A stretch of DNA of 64,000 nucleotides from Verpa conica (Eukaryota > Ascomycota > Pezizomycetes > Pezizales > Morchellaceae): contig JAUFSD010000005.1 in NCBI GenBank assembly GCA_033030425.1, positions 1,725,001-1,789,000 of the forward strand. Direction: 5' to 3'. The notes beneath the pieces are model-generated. The model was not told where the DNA came from, did no database searches, and saw only the letters and a list, made by a program, of their open reading frames with translations. The position numbers and the translations under genes are program-made. Of the stretch, positions 25,131 to 37,184 are shown piece after piece. The first letter of the stretch is position 1. Each line of letters starts with the position of its first letter.

Positions 25131-28100
25131 AAGTAACATCGCATATACCCCTGGCCACTACTTGCGAAAACTCAGATACAGGACTTCTCGCATCGGTGTA
25201 CGCGAATTCAGTGGGAACTCCTACGTCTCAGAAGGTATGCGGATTATATCCCTAATTAGTAAATCCTAGGCTATGAGATACCAGTCTCCCGTTATTTAGG
25301 CTGTTATACGAGATTAAACAATTGATAAGTTCACGTTTGGAGCTAGTAATATATATATTAAATGGCTTCGCCGATTCCGTCAATGTAGCATTAGTAGAAC
25401 GAACGAGCCCGTTGAATTTCAACGTATTACATATATAGCTTCAAGAGGATCGAAGGGCGGTCTGTGAGTAGGTAGATCTACTAATGGTATTATTTAGATC
25501 ATATTCTTATAGGGAGAGTCTACTATAGTCAGGAGCAGAAAAATATTACAATGATACCTGCAATTGTAGAGATAGAAAAGTGTACGCAATCACCCGGCGG
25601 GGAACGATATCAAGGGATCACTTGGATTTTCTGTAAGAATACTCCATATATAAGAATATTACTCCCCCTCACCAAGCGTATTCTTATAGAAAGATCGCGC
25701 TGTAAGTCGTGGTATTAGTGTCACAATAGTAAGCAGAATATATATCTTTATAGTGTTGCTAGAAATGCCCCGAACACCATTCACGCAGAATTTGGTTTTC
25801 AAGCATCTAGTAATGATAACCTATGTTATTTCTGTAGAGGCATGAAAAAAACAGGAAGGGGGGGGAGTGAAGATGACTAAAATTAATCTTTAAAGAAACG
25901 TACTTCTTCATAGCCTTAATCTCCTACCTATAGTGTGCATCTTCCTGATATCCTGCTCGTAGGATTTTTTTATCTTTCCTTGCATGAGAGCTACGTTCGA
26001 AAACACCACCAGAAGGCTGAAAATCTCAGGAGGAATTAGTCGATAGTCGACTATTAGTACAAGCTCAAGGGAAATCTATGTTATATAATCCATTAGGTCA
26101 GAGTACAATAGCCGATAGACTCCATGTATTCATGATTAATCTATTCATTAATTCCACCCACTAGGACAGAACTCAAATCATAAGACTAGCACTCGATCCT
26201 GACATCTTAGCGTTTCTTCGCGGCCTACTTCTATAGAGGGTGATTTAGGGATTACAGATGGGGCTCTAACGTTATTTGAACTAGGAAATATGAAATCAAA
26301 CTCACAAATATCCTAAGTATCCCCATACACCACGAAGGATACTTGAGAGCCCCATACCTAGTAAGTAACCCACCCAAATACCTAGTTAGCACTGAGGTTA
26401 ATGTCTAAATATTCGTAAAGCCAATAGACAAACATCATAGTAAATCACTCGATTGGGAACGTGTCAGTCTAAAGATGAGTTTTTTCTTCTTTTTTTCCCC
26501 CCAGTAATGTTCAAAGATGGGCAACAATATCTACATAAGGAGAGGTATATAATCACACAAATCTAAAAGTTGGTCAACTAGAAGTGATAGGGAAATACCT
26601 AGTCTATACACTGCCGATTTCCACTCGACCAGAACAGCCGTAGGTAAAGCCGCAACCCACCACATAGTTCCCCATAAAGTTATAAAAAAGATGCAATTTT
26701 AGGGAGAAGCTCATGCAGGGGGTCGGGGCCCGTAATTTGTTGACATTGAAGTCTAAAATTAGGGCTTTTAGGTCTAATATGACTCAAATTCTCATCGGGA
26801 TACTATGCTATTAGGGGTTTGAAGTTCAAAAGGCCCTTTGTTTATTCCAAGGACTCAGAACTAATATATGAAATATCCACAAGTATCCCTTCTTTGGATT
26901 ATGAAACTCGACTCTTGAACTTTAGATGATTCTACTAAGAATTCAAGCAATATATTTCTCAGTGCTAGAGATAGGCAAAACTCCTTAGATAAAGACCATT
27001 AAATTATATATAAAAACCGTAACACCTATAAGGGCACAATTTAGTCTTCAATAACTCCAACATGAAACTATCAAGTTTCTTGATAAGTGAAATGAAAACT
27101 AAAAAAATAAAGCTTCAAAATTAAAACTCGAGTGATAAGCTATGGTCCTGGATGAGCCACGACTGATCCACTTTTTCTAGCCGACCTAAAGGCATCTACA
27201 CTCTACTAAAAAGAACCAAATAAGCCTCCAAGACACTAAAGTAAGACTTCTAGAAAATTATGACTCAAGTTATCGGTACAATAATTAATTGATTACTGAT
27301 ATAGGTTATATTATAGACTCTATTCACTATAGGGTCTCTACAATATAGTAATAACGATTTAGTAGCCACACTATAATATTAAAAAGGGGCTAAGCATCCA
27401 CGATCTAGAGGAAGGGGGAAATGGAAGAGGAAGAAGAAAGGAGTATTACAATGCCCGCAAAAACCCTCCTCCTCTAAACGTATTCTCCAAAGATTAGGAG
27501 ACCTTCCCCCCCTCCTACTCTACAAAAAAAGCAACTCTGTGACATACCACCCGGTGAACTGTCAGTTTGACAGCTTATATTATGTGATCTTAACTCAATT
27601 GCAAGGTATTTTAATAATAGGTAAAAATAAAGTTTATCCTCCTATCATCATGTACCTGGCGCTACCTTGAGTATGCAAGCGCCCGCGCGGGGATGCAGCT
27701 AAACCGTGTATACATGCACATGTGTTTGTCACCAATCTTCTAAATGAGCTTGTAAATAATAACTTCCCCAGGAGTCATTCTTGTTTCTTCAGGTGACATG
27801 TTCGTGCTACGCATAATTCCTAGGTAGCGTAGATCACCCTTCTTGGCGATTACGATATAGGAAAGATATGTAGTGACGTTGCACCAAGTTTATCCCCTTT
27901 TTTCTTACTGTAGTGCGAAGTAAAGTTTGGCCGTTTGGTGTACATGTAGAGTGCATCTCTTTTTTTAGCCCCTAAGAAACGACGTTGAACCGTTGGGTGG
28001 GCCCTACCGTTAAATTCGGATCACATAGCACTCGTAATATTACTACCTTGCCTGTATATTGCCGATAATTGGTCCCCTTTGCTAAGCCACCAACGTAGGG

Positions 28101-29300
28101 GGAAATATCTCTCTCTTTTGAGTTTTTCTTGAATGACATATACTTCGGTGAGATTACTCCTTCCTATCATACTCCGCTGCAGTTCTTATTATTACCCCGG
28201 AACTATCCTTGGGAAGGAATCCTCTAAATCTTTAGCCACCGCCTCAAACACAATTGGAGGGTTTTGATTGGTTCCGGAAATACATCTACAACTCGCACAG
28301 ATGTTTTTGGGTATACCAGTTCCCCCACCCCCGGATTCCAGATCCCAAGGCTAGCGGATGTCAAGTTGCCCCCCCTACCTATAGCAAAAAAAGGGACCTT
28401 CCATAGCTAAACAGAGAATGATATAATGGCCTAGTAGCTGTTTCTCCAGCCATTGTCGTTGAGGCTTTTGACTAGCAATGTATGCACCCGGACCGGGGTA
28501 TGAGTCGTACAAGTCCCATGCGGTCTGAATGGTGACCCCATAAAGTGGATAACCTAACCTAGGTATAGCCAGAAAAATCCTGCTAGGTTACAGGACCGAT
28601 ATTCTACCACCATATCGATAAACTTAATCCAAGCATTTCCCTTGCACGTGCGGAGACTTATTGCGGGCCAAGGGTTAAGCCAGTAGTTTCGATGCGCCCT
28701 CGCCGAATCATGCCTATCATAGTTACGATTTCGAAGTGTACAAGGTATAGAGTAAGAAAAGGGGTACCAACACATAATATCTTACAAAAATTTGGCCCTA
28801 GTGTCTTAGGCGTTTCAAGTTCAGTCCCTCTATCAGCGATAGGATTTTCCTCTCATGCTTGTATCGGCACTAACTATAGCCTTGTGCAAAATATTACTCA
28901 AGATCTAACCACCCGAAAGTTTTTCTGATTGATATATGGTTAATAATGTCTATGTAAAAGCAATATTCTCAAGAATTTAAGAGCAGTTAACACGGCAGGC
29001 GCCAGTAGTATAGTAATCAAACTATCATAGACATCACCGAGCCTAGGCTTTCTACTCATCTTGATCCGAATTGAAACAGCGGGACCAAGCATCTGCCCAT
29101 CAAACAGTTACCAAGTACCAAAATACCGTAACCTAACTTAAGTCATCGACATCAACCGAGGAGGTCGCTTGGGTTACAAGAATGCAAGGGGCACTGATAA
29201 AGGATAACCGTTGGGCCCAAGTGTCCTAGGGGTTCACTCTATTAGGTTAGGACCACGAGGTGTGAAGTTCGAACCTGAATGTAAAGGGTCTAATAAGTAT
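25131..29300. other. Decayed repeat DNA
   Basis: About 4 kb of AT-rich sequence with dense stop codons on both strands and no family signature. TATAAGAATA-type words at 25.5-25.7 kb match those at 14.15-14.3 kb, partly in inverse orientation. CGAGTGAT motifs lie at 26433-26451 (-) and 27129-27147 (+). The character is that of old mutated mobile DNA. Confidence 0.5.
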
Positions 29301-31260
29301 GCTTAGGTTTTTGACAAACTGTCTGGTAAAAATTATATAATTATTAGTAAATTGGTAGTGAAAATGGACCTCGGCGTTTGCTCAACCGGTGAGTACCTTC
29401 GGGATAGAAATGACTAGCCGGACGCAAAATGGTGGCAAAGTAGTCCGGCCGCATAACAGCCGCGGAACAAGAAGCCGCGCAAGCTCGGCGACTACTGACA
29501 GCCAATAGTCTAATGTTTGAGTATTACTAACAGGAGAAACCCTCACCTCATAGAATAAATTAGCATCTACGACTCAGTGGCTTCTTCAACCTTGCGTTTA
29601 GTTGAAGCTTTAGGCCGTGTTTAACATAGCGCTAGGGCTTACATGCACCGGCAGCGCACGTGGAGTTAGATCTACGGTGGTGATCACGACGGGGTTTATG
29701 AAGGTCAAGTATTTCCAGTGTGCCTCGTTGCTCCCTGCGAAGGGAGGTTCGGGTTTCAGGGCCTTTGTGCACAATGTTGTTTCATTTTTGGTGCTGTAAA
29801 CATGGTTCAGATTCAAATCCCAGGTCCGTGGGTTTGTGAACTTAAAAGGGAAAAGACCGCCACAAACGTTTTGCAGCCCCCAAACCGAGGTAGTGTTTCT
29901 GATGATCAAGTAGCTACCGGGATTTGTTCTCGAAATATCTTCTGCCGTGTTCATAAAACATACTTTCAGCCCCTTCTACACACCTCGGGTAAGATATTTA
30001 TGCCTATTGAAGGCCAGGTTTTGTACTTAGTTGCTTGAGGCTTTGTATCACGTTGGTGTAATAGTTTTAGCGTTATGCTTGCCTAAAAGTGAGGCAATCT
30101 ACCTGGGTTATTAGGATATATGTACCAGTTGATATAACCTTGCATACATCGCGCAGTAAGATTTGAGAGCTGGATAATCATCGCAAAAAGGATGAGAAAC
30201 CTTCGATGCAACGAACATGCTGCAGCTCCCCCGAGGAACCAGGCCCAGCTGCAGATGTGTTGATCCTTGCAACATGCTGCAGCCACATTAGAAGCCTCCG
30301 GAGTGCCATGAGCAGCAAGCCGACGAATCGCGCGTCCCCCAGGCAGAAAGAGGCTTTCTCTCTGACAGTCGGGGGGAGCGGCCAAAACTTGGTTACTTTC
30401 AAAAATTTACCGGTTCCAGCCGGAATCATTTACCCGATATCACCCCATGACCTAACGAGCTTCCCACAAGTCGGTACCGGATGCAGCAGGTCTGATGCGG
30501 TTGTCTCTTTGAAATGGTTCATTTTCCTACCGAAAAAGCGAACTGGGAGCCGAAAGTCAATAATCGACATGTTTTCGCGTGAGGTGAACCCTTGCAGGCA
30601 TTGTCTTGGCATTAGATCAGACGAGACGGTGGTGCGGGATGAGCGTCCACAACGAATATATTCCCCAGATTCAAGGTTCATCCGATCCGGGATCTGGGAT
30701 CCGGAACAGGCCAAATGGCTGCGAATTTACGGATGTGAGCAGATGGAGGGCACGAAGGAAGCCTGAGAAGTTTCTTTGTTAGAATAATGGTGATGATAAT
30801 AAAAGTCTGCAAGCAGCTCACATTCCTTGAATATGTATCTATTGATCCGATCCATGAAGACTCCCGAGCCCTGTCGACTAGGTAGAATTGGTTTCATCCA
30901 AAGCGAAGTTCTGAAGCCGCACAGACTCTGATGTAGGTATGCATCTCAAGCATGATGGAATCGCCTAGATGGCAGGATTATCCGTGTTGTGTCGCCATTT
31001 CGTTAGGGTCCATCCTGCAGAGAAGGAAGAAAAGGAATCAGAAGGGCATGTCGCAAGGGTCCAGTCCAGGAGAATTTGAGCCTTTGATGGCAATGGTGAT
31101 GATGATTGTGCCTGAGGGGATAGCACTGTCTTTACCATAGTTAGCCAGTTGCAGGAAGTATCGTGCACCGTCTCACGGGTTCCATGCCGCCATCATCTCG
31201 GTAAAAATATGGCTTTCCGGTAGTCTTGCTTTCAAACCAATTTCCGCAGCCATCTAGTTA
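29301..31260. other. GC-richer non-coding island with no recognised gene
   Basis: Base composition rises compared with the preceding tract. Frames of up to 186 codons (30206-30766, +) overlap frames of about 100 codons on the other strand, with no recognisable domain. A 12-nt direct repeat, AACATGCTGCAG, occurs at about 30215 and 30271. This could be a younger, less mutated repeat or a host pseudogene. Confidence 0.35.
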
Positions 31261-32117
31261 TTCCCCGGACGCCGTCGAGGAGAGGGGAGGAGAGGAGAGG
31301 CATAATCTCTCCCTCCCGTATCACCCCTATTATCATAGCCATCAATTACTCTTGACCTCTGTTTGCTGTGTATTGATTGTCAGTTATCTGCATTAGACTC
31401 TGTGTAGCGGGGTGACTGACGTATTGTCCTGCTATTGTCGATCGTCACTGCCCGTAATATTTGCTCAGCCTTTACCATTCATTGTCCCTCTGACACAAAA
31501 AAAACAAAAACAAAAACAAAAGCTTCAATCAGCAGCAGCAGCAGGTTCCCGAGCTTTGGGGATAGGAAATATAAGTGTGGGTGGCTCTTAAACATCCTGC
31601 CTTGTTCGCGACATTCGATCTGCATGAAATAGCCACTCCGCAATCTTCATTTGGCTCGAATCAACCCATCAATAGCGGGCTCATCACCACCGGAAAATCT
31701 ACGGAGCGAACAGAAGAAGAGCTTCATCATTTCGTTAACCCCTCCCCACTTTATTCTCTACCTTACTGGGTTCGGTTCCGCTATTCGGTGTGCGCGTTCG
31801 CATCTCCCCGATCCTCTTGTGCTTATTAGTGTTGTGGGTTACTCCGAGAGGGTTGCGTTAGCACGCATCGGGGATCCCCACACAGGAACCAGCGTACATA
31901 CTTACTTACGGCTTCTTCTCCCACCTTCCGCTCACTTTTCCATTTCCCTACCTACGCTGCGGTCCATACTCTTCTCTCGGAGAATAAGCAACCAAACAAC
32001 GTTAAACACCATACACCAAGACTACCAAGAACTCTCACATAGCCCTTCCTTCCTACAGGCAAAACCGCAATAATTAGTTTTTTAAAGGTTCCAACAGCCC
32101 TGGCGCGCCTTCTCAGA
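31261..32117 (+). promoter_or_regulatory. Promoter and long 5' leader region of the G-alpha gene
   Basis: This contains a 25-nt purine-only tract with repeated GG runs at 31276-31300 and pyrimidine-rich stretches before the ATG. Frames of 65-140 codons here (for example 31651-32073) have no family signature and would be upstream reading frames if the leader is long. Confidence 0.4.
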
Positions 32118-33576
32118 ATGTGTATGGGAGGTAGTGCAGATGAGGGTGCCCAGAAGTCTCGAGAAATCGAGAAGCTTATCCGTCAGGATGAAAAAAGAAT
32201 GTCAAAGGAGGTGAAACTGTTACTTCTAGGTAAGTTCGTTGCCACTAGTAGGGTAGAACATATTATCTGTGATAATGGCGCTGACAATATGACAGGCGCC
32301 GGTGAGAGTGGGAAGTCAACAATTCTCAAGCAGATGAAGTTGATCCACGCCGCTGGATTCTCAAAGAGCGAGCGGGAAGACCACCGCGTAATCATCTTTT
32401 CGAACCTTCTCAACTCATTCAAGATAATATTGGAGGCTATGGAGGCTTATGATCTTACTTTTACAAACAAGGAGAACGAAGTATGCAACTTTGATCCTCT
32501 CTGAGTCAATGACCGGCGATGAGTGTATGCTGACATTTGTCTCTCTCGGACTTAGTCTTACGTCGAGCTGGTAATAATGGAGCGAGAATTGGGTCGCGGA
32601 GAGAGCTTCCCAAGAGAATACCAAACTGCCTTCCGGAGCTTATGGACAGATCCTGGAGTACAAAGTGCTGTCCAGAGGGGAAACGAATTCGCTTTGCATG
32701 ATAATTTGAGCTAGTAAGCATTAACCAACATTCTATCGACAAATTATTTCATTCCTGCTATTATATACCTCAGCAACTTATTGCTGTTACTATAAACTCA
32801 GCCTTGAATTTCCATAATGTGCAACCGTGACTAATCGCCCCTTGCAGCTTTTTTGAATCGCTCGACCGATTATTCGTGTCAAATTACAGTCCAACAGACC
32901 AGGACATTCTACGTTCACGATTAAAGACCACAGGTATCACAGAGACCGTTTTCGACCTAGGGGCACTGACATACCGAATGTTCGACGTTGGTGGTCAGAG
33001 ATCAGAACGAAAAAAGTGGATCCACTGTTTTGAAAAGGTTACGGCGCTACTTTTCTTGGTAGCTATCAGCGGCTATGATCAGTGTTTAGTGGAGGATAAG
33101 GATGCAGTATGCCTCACTACTGTTGCTGGGGGTCTCGGGGTGGAGTATTGGTCACTAACGTTGTTCTGTTATTAGAACCAAATGCAGGAGGCTTTGATGC
33201 TGTTCGAGAGCATATCTAACTCCCAATGGTTTATTCACACATCCATCATCCTTTTTCTCAACAAAATCGATCTCTTTAAAGAGAAACTCCCAATGAGTCC
33301 TGTACGGAGATACTTCCCGGACTACACTGGCGATCCAAAGTCTTACAAGCTCGCGTCGCAATATTTCGAAGAAAGCTTTAAAAGGCTAAATCGAAGCCCT
33401 GCAAAGGTGAGAACATAAAAAAACTCATAATGTCCGTTGTATAACCCTACTTATGCTTCAAATAGGAAATCTACGTCCACTTTACAAACGCCACCGATAC
33501 CAACCTGCTCAAAATTACAATGTCGAGCGTACAGGATATGATCCTTCAAAAGAACCTACAAACACTGGTATTATAG
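32118..33576 (+). CDS. gna-2: Heterotrimeric G protein alpha subunit, group II (GNA-2-like)
   Basis: A GTPase that couples seven-helix receptors to downstream signalling at the plasma membrane. Six exons (32118-32229, 32296-32480, 32556-32713, 32848-33106, 33176-33406, 33466-33576) give 351 residues. The P-loop GAGESGKST is at 38-46, split by intron 1. Arg176 lies in LRSRLKTTG (switch I), DVGGQ with catalytic Gln202 begins switch II, and NKID is at 267-270. The start MCMGGS and the following [14 protein letters not shown] match fungal group II (GNA-2), which lack the MG start needed for N-myristoylation; Cys2 may be palmitoylated. Two oddities: the guanine-contact TCATDT motif reads TNATDT (322-327), and the tail ends NLQTLVL with no Cys four residues from the end. 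Introns are 59-134 nt and all boundaries keep frame. Confidence 0.94.
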
Positions 33577-34489
33577 ATACCCCTAGAAGTCCTTAAGAAT
33601 TGGAAAAGAGTAAAAGAAAAAAAGAAGCTAAAGGCGCAATTGGCGTTTAAGGTCTAGAATGTGGTGTGATATTATAACTGCATCGAATTTGCTCTTTTCA
33701 TCAATATAACTTAATTATCTAACGTTATGTTTCTCTCTCGACAGCTACCGATGATGTTGGATCATCCCGTTTGATAAACCAGAGTGATTGCCTTTTGGTA
33801 TTTTCCTTCAGAGGTTGGTGTTTTTTTGTTTTTTTTTCTCCTTAGGGTTTGGTTCGCCTTTGATCAGCGTACGGGCCTGACCTTGAATTGGAGTTAAGAA
33901 AGGATTGGGTACTCCTTTCTAGTGAATTGAGGTGATGAAGCTACATGCATTATTATGACAGGGGGGGAAGTTAGCAGAAGACAACAGTCATCCAGATTAT
34001 AGAGCCGGTATCAGTCTAGAAGAAAGAGAGAAGGAGGGAATAGTGTGGGATATTCTTTTTTTTATTTTATTTTGAGGGGTGTAGATATAAAAATCATTGT
34101 GGTTTGGGGGGGGGACTGGGGGATCATTGAAATGGAAGGATTTATAATCAGCTGATTTTGACAGTGGAACAGCTATCATATTTAACTGTAATTTTTACTC
34201 TCTCCTGTATTTATTTGGTAAAGGGATCGGGGGGTTCGGGTAGAATGAATCAGAGTATGGCATCGAACGATATTTAGGTTATATCCTATTAGTACGCATC
34301 TCCGGCTAGCTATCCGTATTTATTACGTCATTTTCCAGTCGGCGTTGGTTGATATTAGGGCAACCCGAAGTTGTTTTTTACACGAGTAGTTTTGTAACTG
34401 ACGGTACAAGTATATACGGGGCGTACCGCATATTAGGATTTGCTTTAAGGCCATACAATATAAGTAAGGTTGTGGATAATATTACCCAT
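33577..34489. other. G-alpha 3' region and spacer before the tRNA cluster
   Basis: T-rich 3' sequence (33.8 kb) and AT-rich spacer. No gene is seen. Confidence 0.45.
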
Positions 34490-34561
34490 GCCTCGCTAGC
34501 TCAATCGGTAGAGCGTGAGACTCTTAATCTCAAGGTTGCGGGTTCGACCCCCGCGTGGGGC
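34490..34561 (+). tRNA. tRNA-Lys(CTT), intronless
   Basis: A 72-nt cloverleaf without an intron. A 7-bp acceptor stem forms between GCCTCGC and GTGGGGC (with two G-T pairs). The D arm holds TAGCTCAATCGGTAGAGC, the anticodon loop CTCTTAA gives CTT (Lys), and the T arm is GCGGGTTCGACCCCCGC with intact TTCGA. A T5 run (34575-34579) follows as the RNA polymerase III terminator. It is identical in mature sequence to the copies at 40429-40500 and 37087-37184. Confidence 0.97.
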
Positions 34562-35789
34562 TCCTTGAAAGTTTACTTTTTGCCACGTTGAGAAAATCTA
34601 CTTGGAAAGCCTAAAGGGATTCTCAGCTCTCTAACCATGTGTGATTAGGAGGTCATACACTGTCACTCGAGCCGACCTTAGGGTATTCTCGGCACCTATT
34701 CCGAGAAATACCTTCCCCTCCTCTCCCCCTCCTCTAAGCGGTGCCGGCTGGGAAAGGAAAAAAAGACAGATTTGACTAGAATTAAATTTCTGCTAATTTT
34801 TATGAAACATGCACGGAATCGGGAGATAGACCTTCGGTGCCGCATATCAATAACTTTGAGACGTCGGGAGAGCTTGGTATGTGGCTAGGGTTTTTTTTCC
34901 CTTTCTGGCAGGGAATTTTTCCCCCCCCCTCCCTCTCTCCTATTCTCATTCAACCAAGACTTGCAGTTTTATTGATGTTATTGGTAATGAGGGTTCCTTA
35001 GTAGATTGTTCTAAAATACTATTGTTGTGCTTGTAGGGTGAAACGGCATAATAGCCCATTCTCGGCACAAAACACCAGACTACTTGATTTGTTTATTTAG
35101 GTGGAGGGGGGGGGTCTCGTTACTTTTTTTTGTATTACATACTTTATAGTAGTGTGATTGATCTCGTACATTTTTGGTTCTTAAACTCATTGAACACTTA
35201 GGGATCTATAGTATGTTGATTATACACATTTCTACTTGGTTCTCAAACCAAGCACATGATTTAATTGATAAGGGAATTTCAAGGCTAAATTAGAGATTCC
35301 AATCCTTGTAAAAAAAAAAAAAAAAGGGATTATTTATCATACTAGCTAGCACCTTTAAGATCGAGAGATTGCATGTTACTTCTCGCTTACATGTAGTAGC
35401 TGTATGGGTTTCTCTTCTTGAATGAATGAATTTATCATTAGTACATGCAACCCTAAGGTTATGGTACCCTGGGTTTCTCTTCTTGTCTTGTAGTAATGTA
35501 ACGTCAGGTATTTCATTCTATGGGTATAATAGACTAAGCCTACTATTGTATTGCATGTGACAGAATGTACATGTAGTTGCTCAATGTACGCACCACACTT
35601 CCCGCGGCTGGTACCTAATCCCCCCCCCTCCTCCCCCCATGTACAAATCTAAAGGTACGGGCCACTATCTGGAAGTATGTTATAGGGGAGGACCGTGTGA
35701 TTTTGTGCGTGCCCAGACGGTTTGGTCATACTCCACAAGAGCTAGTCCTCGGCTGGTATTTGAATGGACGGTAGCTAGGCTACTCCTAT
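34562..35789. other. AT-rich spacer within the tRNA-Lys cluster
   Basis: No gene is seen. C- and G-runs lie near 34920 and 35106, a 14-15 nt A run near 35310, and C-rich sequence near 35620. Confidence 0.45.
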
Positions 35790-35885
35790 GCCTCGTTAGC
35801 TCAATCGGTAGAGCGTGAAACTCTTATGATCTTCTCTAGGAGGTCTGTGTATCTCAAGGTTACGCGCCTGATCTCCGTGTGGGGC
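35790..35885 (+). pseudogene. Degenerate tRNA-Lys(CTT) with an intron-like insert
   Basis: The 5' half and acceptor ends match the intact tRNA-Lys copies, and the CTT anticodon is present. A 24-nt insert sits right after the base 3' of the anticodon, the canonical tRNA intron site. The T arm is damaged: TTCGA is lost and the stem has a mismatch. Most differences from the intact copies in the 3' half are C-to-T or G-to-A, as is GAAACT for GAGACT in the anticodon stem. Probably not functional. Confidence 0.85.
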
Positions 35886-37086
35886 TTCATAGGAGCCAAT
35901 GGCGCATAATATCTGTCGCACCTTTTTTTTTAAGGTCTGTTCGTGGGCATTCGTAGACTCATCGCGGGTGCTCTTGATATTTAGCTGTTTTACATATTCG
36001 GGATACCTGGAAAGTCAAATGTACTCTATCTGGAATATTAGGGGGTAAGTCGGCTTGACGAATTAGCCAGAATACAAAGGCTCCTGAGATTAGATAGATC
36101 ACTTATTTAGACTACTCGGGTTACCGGGGGAGTAGGGGGGGGGTTTAGTTAGCCTATATTAATACCTCACCCTCATTCCCTTAGATAGCCTACTCAATCG
36201 ACAATACCGTAGAACCAACTCTACTCCGAAAGAGATAAAATAGATGGGGGAGGTTTGTATCTAAGCCGTTTTACAGTAATAATTACCAAATTATTAAAAA
36301 GGCATCGAGTGATACCATATGACATAACACTCCATATCCCAAGAGGTAAAAAAGCAAATCCAAAATATATACTCCAGGCAATATTAAATGACCCTCCACG
36401 TGTGGTGAATGCAGATTACCGACAACATACTTATCCCGGAATCCGCAACAAGGCGGTGGTATGTACAAAAATTTGTACCATGGGTCATCATCCCGGCTCC
36501 TACGGAAGATGGCAAGTCTTATTACCGGGTTTTTAGGGTAACATGAAGGCGGCGTTAAGCCGCGTGGGGCTAAGGATTAGCTCTCCAAGGCGCTGAAGTT
36601 CGGAGATGGCGATATGTATGGGTTAGGGTTAGTAATGTGTCTAGATCTCGCGGATGTGATTACATAATCAGAATGATCTCAGCTTGATGTGCAGACGCCT
36701 TGTTACTGTCTGTGACCTGCCGAAATAAGTTTTTGAGGCGGATAGTATTGCGCGCTATGACAAGAAAGTCTTGTGTAAGGTAGTTTCAGCCTCATGTATT
36801 ATTTTTTCAAGTAGAGGGCGTATTTTAAATAGGATTGGATGCCTTTGTCATGTTTTATATGGGGTATCCATGCTATAGGTGAGGCTTACTGATTTAAGTA
36901 AATTCAAGATTATGAATAAAACTAAAGGTACCTCTTATAAATGTTTGTAGATTCTTGTGATAGCTGGAAAACCTCCATGTTAGAACTCTCTACCAAAACC
37001 CCAACCCGCCCTGAATACTGGAATACCAGATTATCTTGGTATTAAAAAGGTCATAAAGAGGATGCGCTACTACTGACTCCCATGAA
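35886..37086. other. AT-rich spacer within the tRNA-Lys cluster
   Basis: No supported gene. A CGAGTGAT motif lies at 36306-36323. A 93-codon plus-strand frame at 36255-36536 overlaps a minus-strand frame and has no family signature. Confidence 0.45.
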
Positions 37087-37184
37087 GCCCCACGCGGGGG
37101 TCGAACCCGCAACCTTGAGATACCATGTCATAACTAGTGAACCATGATAAGAGTCTCACGCTCTACCGATTGAGCTAGCGAGGC
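37087..37184 (-). tRNA. tRNA-Lys(CTT) with a 26-nt intron
   Basis: Minus-strand gene. Removing 37122-37147 leaves the same 72-nt tRNA as the intronless copies. The insert lies between positions 37 and 38, the standard site for fungal nuclear tRNA introns cut by the Sen endonuclease. Acceptor, D, anticodon and T arms are all intact. The first T5 run downstream is about 39 nt away (37044-37048 on the plus strand as A5). Confidence 0.95.

Noticed and set aside
29208..29280. Possible tRNA around the AAGTTCGAACCT box at 29262
   Set aside because: A B-box-like word is present, but no acceptor stem of seven pairs or standard D arm could be built.
30206..30766. 186-codon plus-strand frame
   Set aside because: It overlaps comparable minus-strand frames, has no domain or splice context, and the region looks like a repeat remnant.
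31651..32073. 140-codon frame before the G-alpha start
   Set aside because: Pyrimidine-rich promoter-like sequence without a protein signature or a splice link to the G-alpha gene.
36620..36632. TTAGGG-like word (also near 17468 and 38523) as telomere repeats
   Set aside because: Only one or two units at each place. The window is gene-bearing on both sides, so no telomere or clear interstitial array.
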